Made by a program: the position numbers and the translations under genes. Below are positions 50,178 through 58,891 of a DNA stretch of 64,000 nucleotides, piece after piece. Numbering within the stretch: the first letter of the stretch is position 1; each line of letters begins with the position of its first letter. The stretch comes from Peptococcaceae bacterium. GTDB taxonomy: Bacteria; Bacillota; Dehalobacteriia; UBA4068; JAAVYR01. The stretch covers positions 1 through 64,000 of the forward strand of contig JAAVYR010000001.1 of the NCBI GenBank assembly GCA_022791255.1, in the 5' to 3' direction. Below the pieces are notes generated by a model. It worked only from the letters and a program-made list of their open reading frames with translations. It made no database searches and was not told the origin of the DNA.

Positions 50178-51029
50178 TTAATAAGCAATAAAATCTTTGA
50201 GTTCTATCATTACCGGCTGAGTGTCTTGTGCTGCCGGAGTTGTTTCCTTTTGCTCTTTCTGGGCCGGTGCCGGCACCCGCAGCCGCCCCTTGCCCTCTGC
50301 ATCAACAAAATAATCTATAATCCCACTGTAAATGCACCAGGCCATTTTGTTTTGATAATGGCTGTCATTCAAAGATTTTTCCTCTTCCGGATGAGAAATA
50401 AACCCTACCTCCACAATCACACTGGGTATATCCAGATTACGCAAGAGGTAAGTCTCGCTATGCTTTTGGGGCTGACGATGGGTGTTATTTAGCACCTGTT
50501 TGATTTCTTTTTGGATATCTTCTGCTAATAATTTTCCACCATCAGAGCCAGGATAATAAAAGGTTTGCGCGCCACGATAAGAAGAGTTTGGGTCGCTATT
50601 ACATTGGATGGTAATAAAAATATCTGCTCCCGAGTCCCGCACCATATCCAGCCGAGCCTGCAAATCCCCATTTTTCGTGTGAGCAAGAGGCGCGTCAGTC
50701 TCCCGCGTGATGATGACGCCCGCCCCTGCCTGCCGCAGGATATTAGCTAACTTCTGAGCGATGGCCAAGTTTATGTCCTTCTCATCAGCGCCGTTATGTC
50801 CTAATGCCCCAGGGTCAAAACCGCCGTGTCCCGGGTCGATAGCGATGACCTTCCCCACTACTGGCCAAGACATAGCCTCTAAAGAGTCATAATAGCCGCC
50901 GCCATGAAAATAAGCATAACCATAAATCCCTAAGCACAGACTGCAAATAGCTGTGAAAAACAAAGAACCCCGCAAAGAAAAGCAACTAAAAATAATCCTT
51001 TTTTTCATATCTATTCCTACCTTAATCAA
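50178..51029 (-). CDS. N-acetylmuramoyl-L-alanine amidase (CwlD-like)
   Basis: IAIDPGHGGFDPGALG, IEVGFISHPEE-like (VEVGFISHPEEEKSL). Confidence 0.92.
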   Translation of the reverse strand: MIKVGIDMKKRIIFSCFSLRGSLFFTAICSLCLGIYGYAYFHGGGYYDSLEAMSWPVVGKVIAIDPGHGGFDPGALGHNGADEKDINLAIAQKLANILRQAGAGVIITRETDAPLAHTKNGDLQARLDMVRDSGADIFITIQCNSDPNSSYRGAQTFYYPGSDGGKLLAEDIQKEIKQVLNNTHRQPQKHSETYLLRNLDIPSVIVEVGFISHPEEEKSLNDSHYQNKMAWCIYSGIIDYFVDAEGKGRLRVPAPAQKEQKETTPAAQDTQPVMIELKDFIAY

Positions 51030-51118
51030 ATATCAAAATCAATTTTCTAATCACTTTTAACTTATGCACAAGCCCTCGGCCCTATGAACAATCTCAACAA
51101 ATTTTTTCAGATTGAATT

Positions 51119-51149
51119 GTCATCCTGAACGAATGTAACGGATCCTATA
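51119..51149. repeat. GTCATCCTGAACG repeat, partial, overlapping 3' end of the XRE-SOR-like gene
   Basis: GTCATCCTGAACGAATGTAACGGATCCTATA. Confidence 0.6.
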
Positions 51150-51768
51150 ACATGCTTCTTTCCTTCTGGGCTATAGACGCTGATAAAATATTCTGATAAT
51201 ATAATCCACCTTTGGTGCAATACCAAAGAAGTGTGCCCCGCCTTTTTGCCGGCAAGCGGAAACTCATAGTCCACTCCGGATATAGCTTAATGATTTCCAG
51301 TCGCTCCCCAGTAGCAAAGGCGGCAAAGGCAATATAGTGGTCTTTGGTCATAGGATGGTCTGAGGTAATAAACCATTCATCTTCCACTTGCTCCAGTATA
51401 AGTTTTTCTTCCTCCGTCGCTTTCTGCGGTGTTAATGCCGTAAGAGCATGTCCGCAACAAGAAACGGTGGCCTCATTGGTTGCCCAGATTAAGTTATGAC
51501 AAGTAGGACAAACAAAATATTTTACTTTTTTCATATTTCCTCCTAATAATGTATTCTCTTCTCTGCCGCCAGAGAGAACTGTCTCGATAGTCACCTGTAA
51601 CGCCTCCGCTAAATCGCTAAGCAGGGATAATTCTGGCAACCCTCTGCCCCGCTCCCATTTAGAGATGGCTTTATCGCTAACGCCTAGCATATCCCCTAAG
51701 GATTTCTGGGTTAGGCCTTTTTCTTTTCTCACAGCGCAAATAAATGCGCCAATTTTCTCACAATCCAT
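51145..51768 (-). CDS. XRE HTH regulator fused to zinc-ribbon-like and desulfoferrodoxin/superoxide reductase-like domain
   Basis: LTQKSLGDMLGVSDKAISKWERGRGLPELSLL; CPTCHNLIW...SCCGHALT; HPMTKDHYIAF...LWYCTKGGLYYQ. Confidence 0.8.
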   Translation of the reverse strand: MDCEKIGAFICAVRKEKGLTQKSLGDMLGVSDKAISKWERGRGLPELSLLSDLAEALQVTIETVLSGGREENTLLGGNMKKVKYFVCPTCHNLIWATNEATVSCCGHALTALTPQKATEEEKLILEQVEDEWFITSDHPMTKDHYIAFAAFATGERLEIIKLYPEWTMSFRLPAKRRGTLLWYCTKGGLYYQNILSASIAQKERSML

Positions 51769-51897
51769 AAAATATGATTTCCGCTCCCTTCCGGTAATTT
51801 TCTATACATGTTTCTACTCGATTATTATTCTAGTAGATTACGGAGAAAGATACAATCAACGCTCCGTAGAATGACAAAAAATAATCTATCAATTTTC

Positions 51898-51926
51898 TTG
51901 ACTTAAATCCGAAATCGGATTATAAT
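51898..51926 (+). promoter_or_regulatory. marR promoter TTGACT-N17-TATAAT containing palindromic operator ATCCGA-AA-TCGGAT
   Basis: Operator at 51907-51920 fills the spacer; second copy at 51946-51959. Confidence 0.85.
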
Positions 51927-51945
51927 ACCTTTTGCAACCAAACAA

Positions 51946-51959
51946 ATCCGAAATCGGAT
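51946..51959 (+). promoter_or_regulatory. Second copy of ATCCGAAATCGGAT operator
   Basis: Identical 14-mer 39 bp downstream of the first. Confidence 0.8.
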
Positions 51960-51985
51960 ATACTGAAAATAAGGAGAGGATGTAA

Positions 51986-52435
51986 ATGGATTTTTATCAA
52001 GACAGAGAATTCAAAGCATTTGACTATATTTATAAACGATTAGATGACTTATATCACGCCATCGCCTTGAAAATCGGCATTTCCGACGCAGCATTTCTCG
52101 TACTGTATTCCATCGCAGAGTCTGGTACCGGCTGCCAGCAAAAAGATATCGCCTATCAATACGCTATCAGCCGCCAGACGGTAAACTCTGCCTCTAAAAA
52201 ACTGGCGGAACAGGGATACATCCAACTCATCCCAGGTAAGGGCCGCAACATGCTGCTGACTTTTACAGAAACAGGCAAGGCTTTTGCCCAAAAAAATATC
52301 TTACCCGTTATCGACATGGAAAATGCAGCTTTCAACGCATTAACCTCAACGGAACAAAAAGAGCTTTTGCGCCTGGCTGAAAAATATGTCACGGCTTTCA
52401 CCCATGCCACCAAAGCTTTCTTACACCAGGAATAA
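51986..52435 (+). CDS. MarR family transcriptional regulator
   Basis: Winged-helix KDIAYQYAISRQTVNSASKKLAEQGYIQLIPGKGRNMLLTFTETGKAF. Confidence 0.9.
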   Translation: MDFYQDREFKAFDYIYKRLDDLYHAIALKIGISDAAFLVLYSIAESGTGCQQKDIAYQYAISRQTVNSASKKLAEQGYIQLIPGKGRNMLLTFTETGKAFAQKNILPVIDMENAAFNALTSTEQKELLRLAEKYVTAFTHATKAFLHQE

Positions 52436-52449
52436 CAACAACTCATTTT

Positions 52450-52483
52450 CTTCATTTCTTATCGATCTTCATTTCTTATCGAT
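52450..52483 (+). repeat. Perfect tandem duplication of a 17-mer CTTCATTTCTTATCGAT
   Basis: Direct read, two identical adjacent copies in the marR-MATE intergenic region. Confidence 0.9.
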
Positions 52484-52511
52484 AAATCACATCAGGAGGT
52501 ATCAAAACGAA

Positions 52512-53843
52512 ATGAAAATTCAATTATCGGACCACTTTACTTATCATCGTCTTATGCGGTTTGTTATCCCCTCAATCTTACTCATGTTGGGGACTTCTCT
52601 TTACAGCATTGTAGACGGGTTATTTGTCTCAAACTATGTAGGAAAAATCCCTTTTGCCGCTATTAATCTCATCATGCCTATTGCTATGGCAGGTGCTGCT
52701 TTTGGCTTTATGATTGGCACCGGCGGCAGCGCTATCGTCTCTAAAACACTAGGTGAAGGAAAACGAGCAGACGCCAACGCTTATTTCTCTATGCTGATTT
52801 ATGTAACTATCATTGGCGGTCTTATTTTATCCGCTCTTGGTATGACTTTTATCCGTCCCCTCTCTATGGCTTTAGGTGCCGAGGGAGAAATGCTGGAAAA
52901 CTGCGTCATTTATGGCAGAATTCTCTTTTCCACTGCTACCGCATTTATGCTGCAATCTGTTTTCCAGAGCTTTTTCGTCGTTGCAGAAAAACCAACGCTC
53001 AGCCTCATCATCTCTATTGCAGCTGGGCTTACCAATGTCGTGTTAGACTATCTCTTTATCGCCGTTTTCCAATGGGGTATCGCCGGTGCCGCTATCGCCA
53101 CAGCAGCAGGGGAAATCATTGGCGGTATTTTGCCTCTTGTCTATTTTAGCCGCAAGAACAACAGTCTACTACAACTGCAAAAAACAAAATTTAACAAAAC
53201 AGTTCTTTTTAATACCTGCGTCAACGGCTCTTCAGAAATGGTTACCAGCCTTTCTGCCTCAGTGGTCAATATGCTCTATAACTTTCAGCTCATGCGACTA
53301 GCTGGAGAAGACGGCATTGCCGCTTTTGGCGTCATCATGTATGCTAACTTTATTTTCTCTGCTATTTTCCTAGGCTACTCCATCGGCAGCGCACCCATTG
53401 TCAGCTACCACTATGGAGCTGGCAACCACAGCGAATTAAAAAACATCTTCAAAAAAAGTCTTTTTCTCATCGGTATCACCGGCATTACGCTGACGGTTGT
53501 TTCTCATCTTATCGCCGCGCCGCTCATTCAGATATTTGTCGGCTATGATCCGGACCTTGCCGCCATGACCACCCACGGCTTTATGATTTACGCCTTCATG
53601 TTTCTTCTTTGCGGCTTTAATATTTGGGGGTCATCTTTTTTCACTGCCCTCAATAATGGCGGTATCTCCGCGCTAATATCCTTCTCTCGTACTTTGATTT
53701 TTGAAATCAGCGCAGTACTAATCTTGCCTATTTTCTTAGATATTGACGGTATCTGGCTATCAGTAGTAGTCGCTGAAACACTGGCTCTTTTCGTTACCAC
53801 AATCTGCTTAGTGCGAAAACACAAGGTATATCAATACGCATAA
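52512..53843 (+). CDS. MATE family efflux transporter
   Basis: 12-TM-like hydrophobic pattern, MATE signature regions; CAGGAGGT RBS supports start 52512 over 52386. Confidence 0.93.
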   Translation: MKIQLSDHFTYHRLMRFVIPSILLMLGTSLYSIVDGLFVSNYVGKIPFAAINLIMPIAMAGAAFGFMIGTGGSAIVSKTLGEGKRADANAYFSMLIYVTIIGGLILSALGMTFIRPLSMALGAEGEMLENCVIYGRILFSTATAFMLQSVFQSFFVVAEKPTLSLIISIAAGLTNVVLDYLFIAVFQWGIAGAAIATAAGEIIGGILPLVYFSRKNNSLLQLQKTKFNKTVLFNTCVNGSSEMVTSLSASVVNMLYNFQLMRLAGEDGIAAFGVIMYANFIFSAIFLGYSIGSAPIVSYHYGAGNHSELKNIFKKSLFLIGITGITLTVVSHLIAAPLIQIFVGYDPDLAAMTTHGFMIYAFMFLLCGFNIWGSSFFTALNNGGISALISFSRTLIFEISAVLILPIFLDIDGIWLSVVVAETLALFVTTICLVRKHKVYQYA

Positions 53844-53943
53844 ATTATCAAGAATTATTATTTTATTTTGTAACCTTTTGCCACGCTGAATTGTATTCCT
53901 AGTGAAAGGCTTTTCAAAGAAAACAAAAAATAAGGGATCGCTC

Positions 53944-54429
53944 ATGAGAGAAGAAATTACATTGCTGATAGAAAGATACCAAGACAATCTATTTGCTGCA
54001 GCCTTTAGTATTTGTAAAAATGCTGCTGATGCAAACGATATTGTTCAAGAAACTTTCCTTCAGTATTATACAATCGACAAAGAATTCGAAACAGAGCAGC
54101 ATATTAAAGCTTGGCTCATTCGCGTGGCAATCAACAAAGCAAAGAATATCAATCTATCCTTTTGGAAACGAAAAAGGGTTTCTATGGAAGACTATATCAA
54201 TACCCTAGCTTTTGAAACGCCGGAAGATGGCCCATTATTTGAAGAAGTGATGGGCCTTCCGGAAAAATACCGCATTATCATTCATTTATTTTATTACGAA
54301 GATTATTCCATACGAGAAATTGCCAACATCCTGAAAATCAGCGAAGCCAATGTGAAAGTCCGACTGACCAGAGGTCGCACGCTGCTCAAAAAAACATTAA
54401 AGGAGGAGTGGAACGATGATGACCAATAA
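53944..54429 (+). CDS. ECF-type RNA polymerase sigma factor
   Basis: DIVQETFLQYY, YKIIIHLFYYEDYSIREIA-like (YRIIIHLFYYEDYSIREIANIL), VKVRLTRGRTLLKK. Confidence 0.93.
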   Translation: MREEITLLIERYQDNLFAAAFSICKNAADANDIVQETFLQYYTIDKEFETEQHIKAWLIRVAINKAKNINLSFWKRKRVSMEDYINTLAFETPEDGPLFEEVMGLPEKYRIIIHLFYYEDYSIREIANILKISEANVKVRLTRGRTLLKKTLKEEWNDDDQ

Positions 54430-55024
54430 AGAACGATACAAACGGGCATTTTCAACCCTTCACGCCTCCCCCGACACCAAAACGGAGGTAATGAATATGT
54501 TAAACGAGCAAGAAACCCATAAAAAAAGAAGAACTATTTCCCGAGCCATGGCAGCGGCGCTGACCGCAACCCTCGTCATTGGTTCTTCCCTCGCCGCTTA
54601 TGCTGCCAATGTAGGAGGTATCCAACAAATCATCCAAATCTGGGTACACGGCGACCCCACAGATGCGATTATCGAGTTTGACGGGCAAGGCAACTACAAT
54701 CTAGAATATGAAGACAAAGATGGCAACATTCACACCGAAGGCGGCGGTGGCGTGGCTTTCGGTCCTTTCGGCAAGGAAAGACCACTCACTCCAGAAGAAC
54801 TCATGGAAGAGCTCAATCACCCTGATGTTAAAAACGAAAATGGCGTATGGACCGTATCCTATTACGGCGAAACCCACGATATCACTGATAAATTCGATAC
54901 AGACGGCGTTTGCTACTTAAAGCTCATCCACGACGGAGAAACATTATACATGACCATCACCAAGGAACACGGCACTGCTTCCAGCTCTAAATATTATGTT
55001 GACGCCAAAGAATTATTAGACTAA
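54416..55024 (+). CDS. Putative anti-sigma factor / single-TM exported-domain protein
   Basis: Overlaps sigma stop; short cytosolic N-terminus, TM AMAAALTATLVIGSSLAAYAA, acidic extracytoplasmic domain. Confidence 0.65.
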   Translation: MMTNKERYKRAFSTLHASPDTKTEVMNMLNEQETHKKRRTISRAMAAALTATLVIGSSLAAYAANVGGIQQIIQIWVHGDPTDAIIEFDGQGNYNLEYEDKDGNIHTEGGGGVAFGPFGKERPLTPEELMEELNHPDVKNENGVWTVSYYGETHDITDKFDTDGVCYLKLIHDGETLYMTITKEHGTASSSKYYVDAKELLD

Positions 55025-55026
55025 AT

Positions 55027-55064
55027 AAAAAGAGATACAGACTTCATCGTCTGTATCTCTTTTT
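55027..55064. terminator. Bidirectional terminator, perfect 16-bp stem
   Basis: AAAAAGAGATACAGAC-TTCATC-GTCTGTATCTCTTTTT. Confidence 0.85.
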
Positions 55065-55066
55065 TA

Positions 55067-56125
55067 TTAAAAACACAATTCCGCCATAAGCTTTGGTACT
55101 GTAGTCATTTCAGTGAGTCTTCCGACTTCTGCACCGCAGAAGATTAAGCCGTTATCCAAGTCCCCTTTTACCGCAGCAATCAACGCTTGGGTAATGCAAT
55201 AAGGCGTGGTGGCTGGGTTACACACAGCAAGGCAAGCCAAACACTTTTTCACCGGGGTTTCCCCTCGTGCTACCTTCTCCAGGAAGGCATTATGGATAGC
55301 CCTACCCGGCATACCGACTGGGCTTTTGACGATTTCCACATCAGAAGGTTTCGCATTAAGATAGGCCTCTTTATAAGCCTCTGCCGCATCACATTCTTCC
55401 GTCACCACAAAACGAGTCGCCATCTGGACACCGTCTGCACCCAGTTCCAGCACATGACGAATATCACCTTGGTCAAAAATGCCGCCGGCAACCACCACCG
55501 GAATATGGCAATGATACTTCTCCTCGTATTCCTTGACTACTGCTAAAATCTCTTTGATTTCAGCGTCATAAGTTTCCTTGGTAAAGCTGGCTAACTGCTC
55601 ATGGGAAAAACCCAAATGCCCCCCAGCTTTTGGCCCTTCGATAACTACCATATCTGCTGTACGCTGAAAGCGCCTATCCCAGAGCCGTAAAATAACGCTA
55701 GCAGATTTTGCAGTAGAAACAATAGGCGCAATCTTGGTTTCTTTTTCATATCCTGCAACTAGTCCAGGCAAATCTGTCGGCAGTCCCGCACCACTGATAA
55801 TCAGGTCTGCTCCTGCCTCACAAGCCGCCTTTACTTGAGCAGCATATTCTTTGGTCGCAACCATGATATTAACGCCTACCAAGCCATCGACGCACTGTTC
55901 CTTGGCAAGAGCAATATGCTTTTTCAAGGCCCGCAGGTTACTTTCCGCACAATTGGTATAAAAGTCTGGCTCGGTAAAGCCGATTTGCGCTGCAGAGATA
56001 ACGCCCACACCGCCTGCCTTTGCTACCGCTCCCGCCAAACGAGAAAGGCTTACCCCTACGCCCATACCACCTTGAACAATTGGATATTTCGCTTGTTTAT
56101 TCCCTAGGATTAACGGTTTCATCAT
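55067..56125 (-). CDS. NAD(P)H-dependent flavin oxidoreductase (nitronate monooxygenase / FabK-like)
   Basis: PIVQGGMGVGVSLSRLAGAVAKAGGVGVISA, VEGPKAGGHLGF, VVAGGIFDQGDI. Confidence 0.9.
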   Translation of the reverse strand: MMKPLILGNKQAKYPIVQGGMGVGVSLSRLAGAVAKAGGVGVISAAQIGFTEPDFYTNCAESNLRALKKHIALAKEQCVDGLVGVNIMVATKEYAAQVKAACEAGADLIISGAGLPTDLPGLVAGYEKETKIAPIVSTAKSASVILRLWDRRFQRTADMVVIEGPKAGGHLGFSHEQLASFTKETYDAEIKEILAVVKEYEEKYHCHIPVVVAGGIFDQGDIRHVLELGADGVQMATRFVVTEECDAAEAYKEAYLNAKPSDVEIVKSPVGMPGRAIHNAFLEKVARGETPVKKCLACLAVCNPATTPYCITQALIAAVKGDLDNGLIFCGAEVGRLTEMTTVPKLMAELCF

Positions 56126-56222
56126 ACGGAACCATTCCTCTCAAAAATTAGTTTGCCAAACAAAGTATTTTCTTTATTGTATCATAAATCATCAAGAAGA
56201 TAAAGGAAAGTTTTAAAATACA

Positions 56223-56253
56223 AAAAAGCCTCAGGATAATCCTGAGGCTTTTT
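56223..56253 (-). terminator. Terminator downstream of rpsI
   Basis: AAAAAGCCTCAGG-ATAAT-CCTGAGGCTTTTT. Confidence 0.85.
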
Positions 56254-56281
56254 CTTACAAAAGAAATATCTAGCGCAAATC

Positions 56282-56674
56282 CTATCTCTTGGAGAATTGG
56301 CTTGCTTTACGCGCTTTCTTCAAGCCGTATTTTCTTCTTTCTTTCATTCTTGGGTCACGAGTCATAAAGCCAGCAGCTTTCAAAGCTGGGCGATATTCGC
56401 CGTCTGCTGCTACCAATGCCCGAGAAATACCATGACGAACAGCACCTGCCTGGCCAGAAATCCCACCGCCATATACATTTGCAATTACATCAAAGTTTGC
56501 TAAAGTAGAAGTTAATTCCATTGGTTGTTTTACAATCATCACCAATGTTTTTTTATCGAAATATTCTTCTAATTCCCGACCGTTAATGCTGAACTTACCG
56601 CTACCTGGTACTAACCATACACGAGCAATTGCATTTTTCCGACGACCGGTACCATAATATCTAACATCTGCCAT
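56282..56674 (-). CDS. rpsI: 30S ribosomal protein S9
   Basis: [16 protein letters not shown] ... [27 protein letters not shown]-like C-terminus. Confidence 0.97.
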   Translation of the reverse strand: MADVRYYGTGRRKNAIARVWLVPGSGKFSINGRELEEYFDKKTLVMIVKQPMELTSTLANFDVIANVYGGGISGQAGAVRHGISRALVAADGEYRPALKAAGFMTRDPRMKERRKYGLKKARKASQFSKR

Positions 56675-56694
56675 TTGCTTTTCCTCCTTCTACC

Positions 56695-57129
56695 TTACTC
56701 GCCAAAATTCCATACTTCAGGTTTTTGAGCTGCATGTGGATGAGCGTCACCTGCGTATACTTTTAATTTTTTGAACATTTGACGGCCAAGTCTGTTATGA
56801 GGCAACATCCCTTTGATTGCTTTTTCCATTGCAAATTCAGGTTTGTTTTTCATCAAATCACGATAGCCGGTAACTTTCATATTACCAACATAACCAGTGT
56901 GACGATAATATTTCTTTTGGTCTAATTTATTCCCTGTTAAAATTGCTTTGTCAGCATTGATGATAATAACAAAATCACCGGTATCAACATGAGGTGTAAA
57001 AATAGCTTTATGTTTACCACGAAGTAAACGAGCAGCTTCAGTAGCGATTCTACCTAATGGTTTGTTAGTTGCATCTAAAATATACCATTTGCGTTCTATT
57101 TCTTGGGCTTTTGCCATGAAAGTTTGCAC
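56695..57129 (-). CDS. rplM: 50S ribosomal protein L13
   Basis: [46 protein letters not shown]; likely start at MQTFMAK or MAK. Confidence 0.96.
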   Translation of the reverse strand: MQTFMAKAQEIERKWYILDATNKPLGRIATEAARLLRGKHKAIFTPHVDTGDFVIIINADKAILTGNKLDQKKYYRHTGYVGNMKVTGYRDLMKNKPEFAMEKAIKGMLPHNRLGRQMFKKLKVYAGDAHPHAAQKPEVWNFGE

Positions 57130-57288
57130 GGTATTCCCTCCTCTTTATTACCTTTCTCTGTTACTAACGGGGCAGAAAGTAACAAAGTTACCTATTTATT
57201 ATAATGCCGCCTACCTAGCCTGTCAAGGGCAAAACCTGGTATTTACTTGCTTTTTATGAAAATTTTTCTTAAATTTTAAAACATAGAA

Positions 57289-58089
57289 TTACTTTTCTCG
57301 GTCGTAGGTTTCGCCATCATAATATACCTGCTCCATAAAAAGACCATGAGCAGGAGCCGGGCGCAGATTAGGCTTTTCAGACGCCCCAATCAATGCTACT
57401 ATCTTTTCTGGTTCCAGTAGCCCCTTTCCTACTTGGACCAGTGTACCTACAATATTTCGTACCATCTTATAGAGGAACCCATTCCCACTCAAACGAAAGC
57501 AGATAAAGCTTCCTGACTCCAACCATGGCATCATCGGTGAGACTTGTTGTGCGGTAATCTCACAAACATCTATGCGCCGCACAAAGTCCTGGACGCTAGA
57601 GCCGCTGGCAGCAAAGTTACGAAAATCATGCTCTCCCAGGAAATAAGCAGCAGCCCCTTGCATTTTCTCAATATCTAATTGTTCCGCTAAATGCCAACTG
57701 TATCTGTTTTGAAAGACAGTAGGCACACTTTCCGGCGTTATATAATAGCAATAGGTTTTCCCGATAGCAGCATAGCGAGCATGAAAATCTGCTGCTACTT
57801 CTTCTGCCAGCAACACCCGAATATCACGGGGCAAGCGATTATTCAAGGCATACGCCAACCGCTCCACCGGTAAGGATGACTCCGTATAGAAATTTGCCAC
57901 TTGACCCAATGCATGAACCCCAGCGTCTGTCCGACCTGCACCTGTAATATGAGTAACATCCCCTAAAAGTCTACCCAGGGTATCTTCGATAACCTGCTGA
58001 ATGCCTAGCCCCCGACCTGCTGCCTGCCGTTGCCAACCAGCATAACCAGTACCATCATAAGCAATAACAAGCTTAATATTTTTTCTCAT
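57289..58089 (-). CDS. truA: tRNA pseudouridine(38-40) synthase
   Basis: KLVIAYDGTGYAGWQRQ, GAGRTDAGVHALGQVANF; start MRKNIK preferred over ORF-track 58125. Confidence 0.95.
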   Translation of the reverse strand: MRKNIKLVIAYDGTGYAGWQRQAAGRGLGIQQVIEDTLGRLLGDVTHITGAGRTDAGVHALGQVANFYTESSLPVERLAYALNNRLPRDIRVLLAEEVAADFHARYAAIGKTYCYYITPESVPTVFQNRYSWHLAEQLDIEKMQGAAAYFLGEHDFRNFAASGSSVQDFVRRIDVCEITAQQVSPMMPWLESGSFICFRLSGNGFLYKMVRNIVGTLVQVGKGLLEPEKIVALIGASEKPNLRPAPAHGLFMEQVYYDGETYDREK

Positions 58090-58090
58090 C

Positions 58091-58891
58091 TTACAACACC
58101 CACCGGTAGAAACACAAGGCCACAAGCATGATACACATGAAGGACACCAACAACATATCCGATACGGTAAAGGTCAATACCCGCATCCTAGTCCGGCCGC
58201 TACCACCATGATAACCACGGGACTCCATTGCTTCTGCCAGTTCATCTGCCCGTTTCATCGCACTTAAGAAAAATGGTACTAAAAGAGGTAAAATATTTTT
58301 AATCCGTTCCTTCAAAGACCCTTTATGAAAATCCATGCCCCGGGCCATTTGCGCTTGGATAATCCGCTCCCCTTCTTCCATCAAAGTAGGAATAAAACGA
58401 AGCGCGATAGATATCATCATCGCCAGCTCATGAACAGGCACCTTCACCATATTCAGTGGCTTTAGCAATGACTCTAAGCCATCTGTAAAGGCAATAGGCG
58501 TGGTAGTCAGCGTCAAAAGAGAAGCCGAAATCATCAGTAAGATGAGTCGCCATGCCATCCAAATCCCTTGATAAATTCCAGCATCCGTAATTTTCAGAAA
58601 ACCCCATTGCCACACCACTTCCCCCGGTATCATAAAGGCATTTAATACTGCCGTCAGCACCACGAAAAAGAGCACTGGCTTCAAGCTTTTTAAAAGCATT
58701 TTTAGGGGAATTTTCGCCAGAAAAACACCAATTAACAATAACACCGTTACAGCAATTTTCGCATATAAATCATGAACCATAAAAAGAGCAAAGAAGTATA
58801 AAAACAAGGTTACAATTTTTGCTCTTGGGTCAGCTCGGTGAAAGAAAGAGTCCACTGGGTAATATTGTCCGATTAACATTGTTGGTCTCAA
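58091..58891 (-). CDS. ecfT: ECF transporter transmembrane subunit
   Basis: HRADPRAKI, ARGMDFHKGSLKERIKN, AMESRGYHGG. Confidence 0.95.
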   Translation of the reverse strand: MRPTMLIGQYYPVDSFFHRADPRAKIVTLFLYFFALFMVHDLYAKIAVTVLLLIGVFLAKIPLKMLLKSLKPVLFFVVLTAVLNAFMIPGEVVWQWGFLKITDAGIYQGIWMAWRLILLMISASLLTLTTTPIAFTDGLESLLKPLNMVKVPVHELAMMISIALRFIPTLMEEGERIIQAQMARGMDFHKGSLKERIKNILPLLVPFFLSAMKRADELAEAMESRGYHGGSGRTRMRVLTFTVSDMLLVSFMCIMLVALCFYRWVL

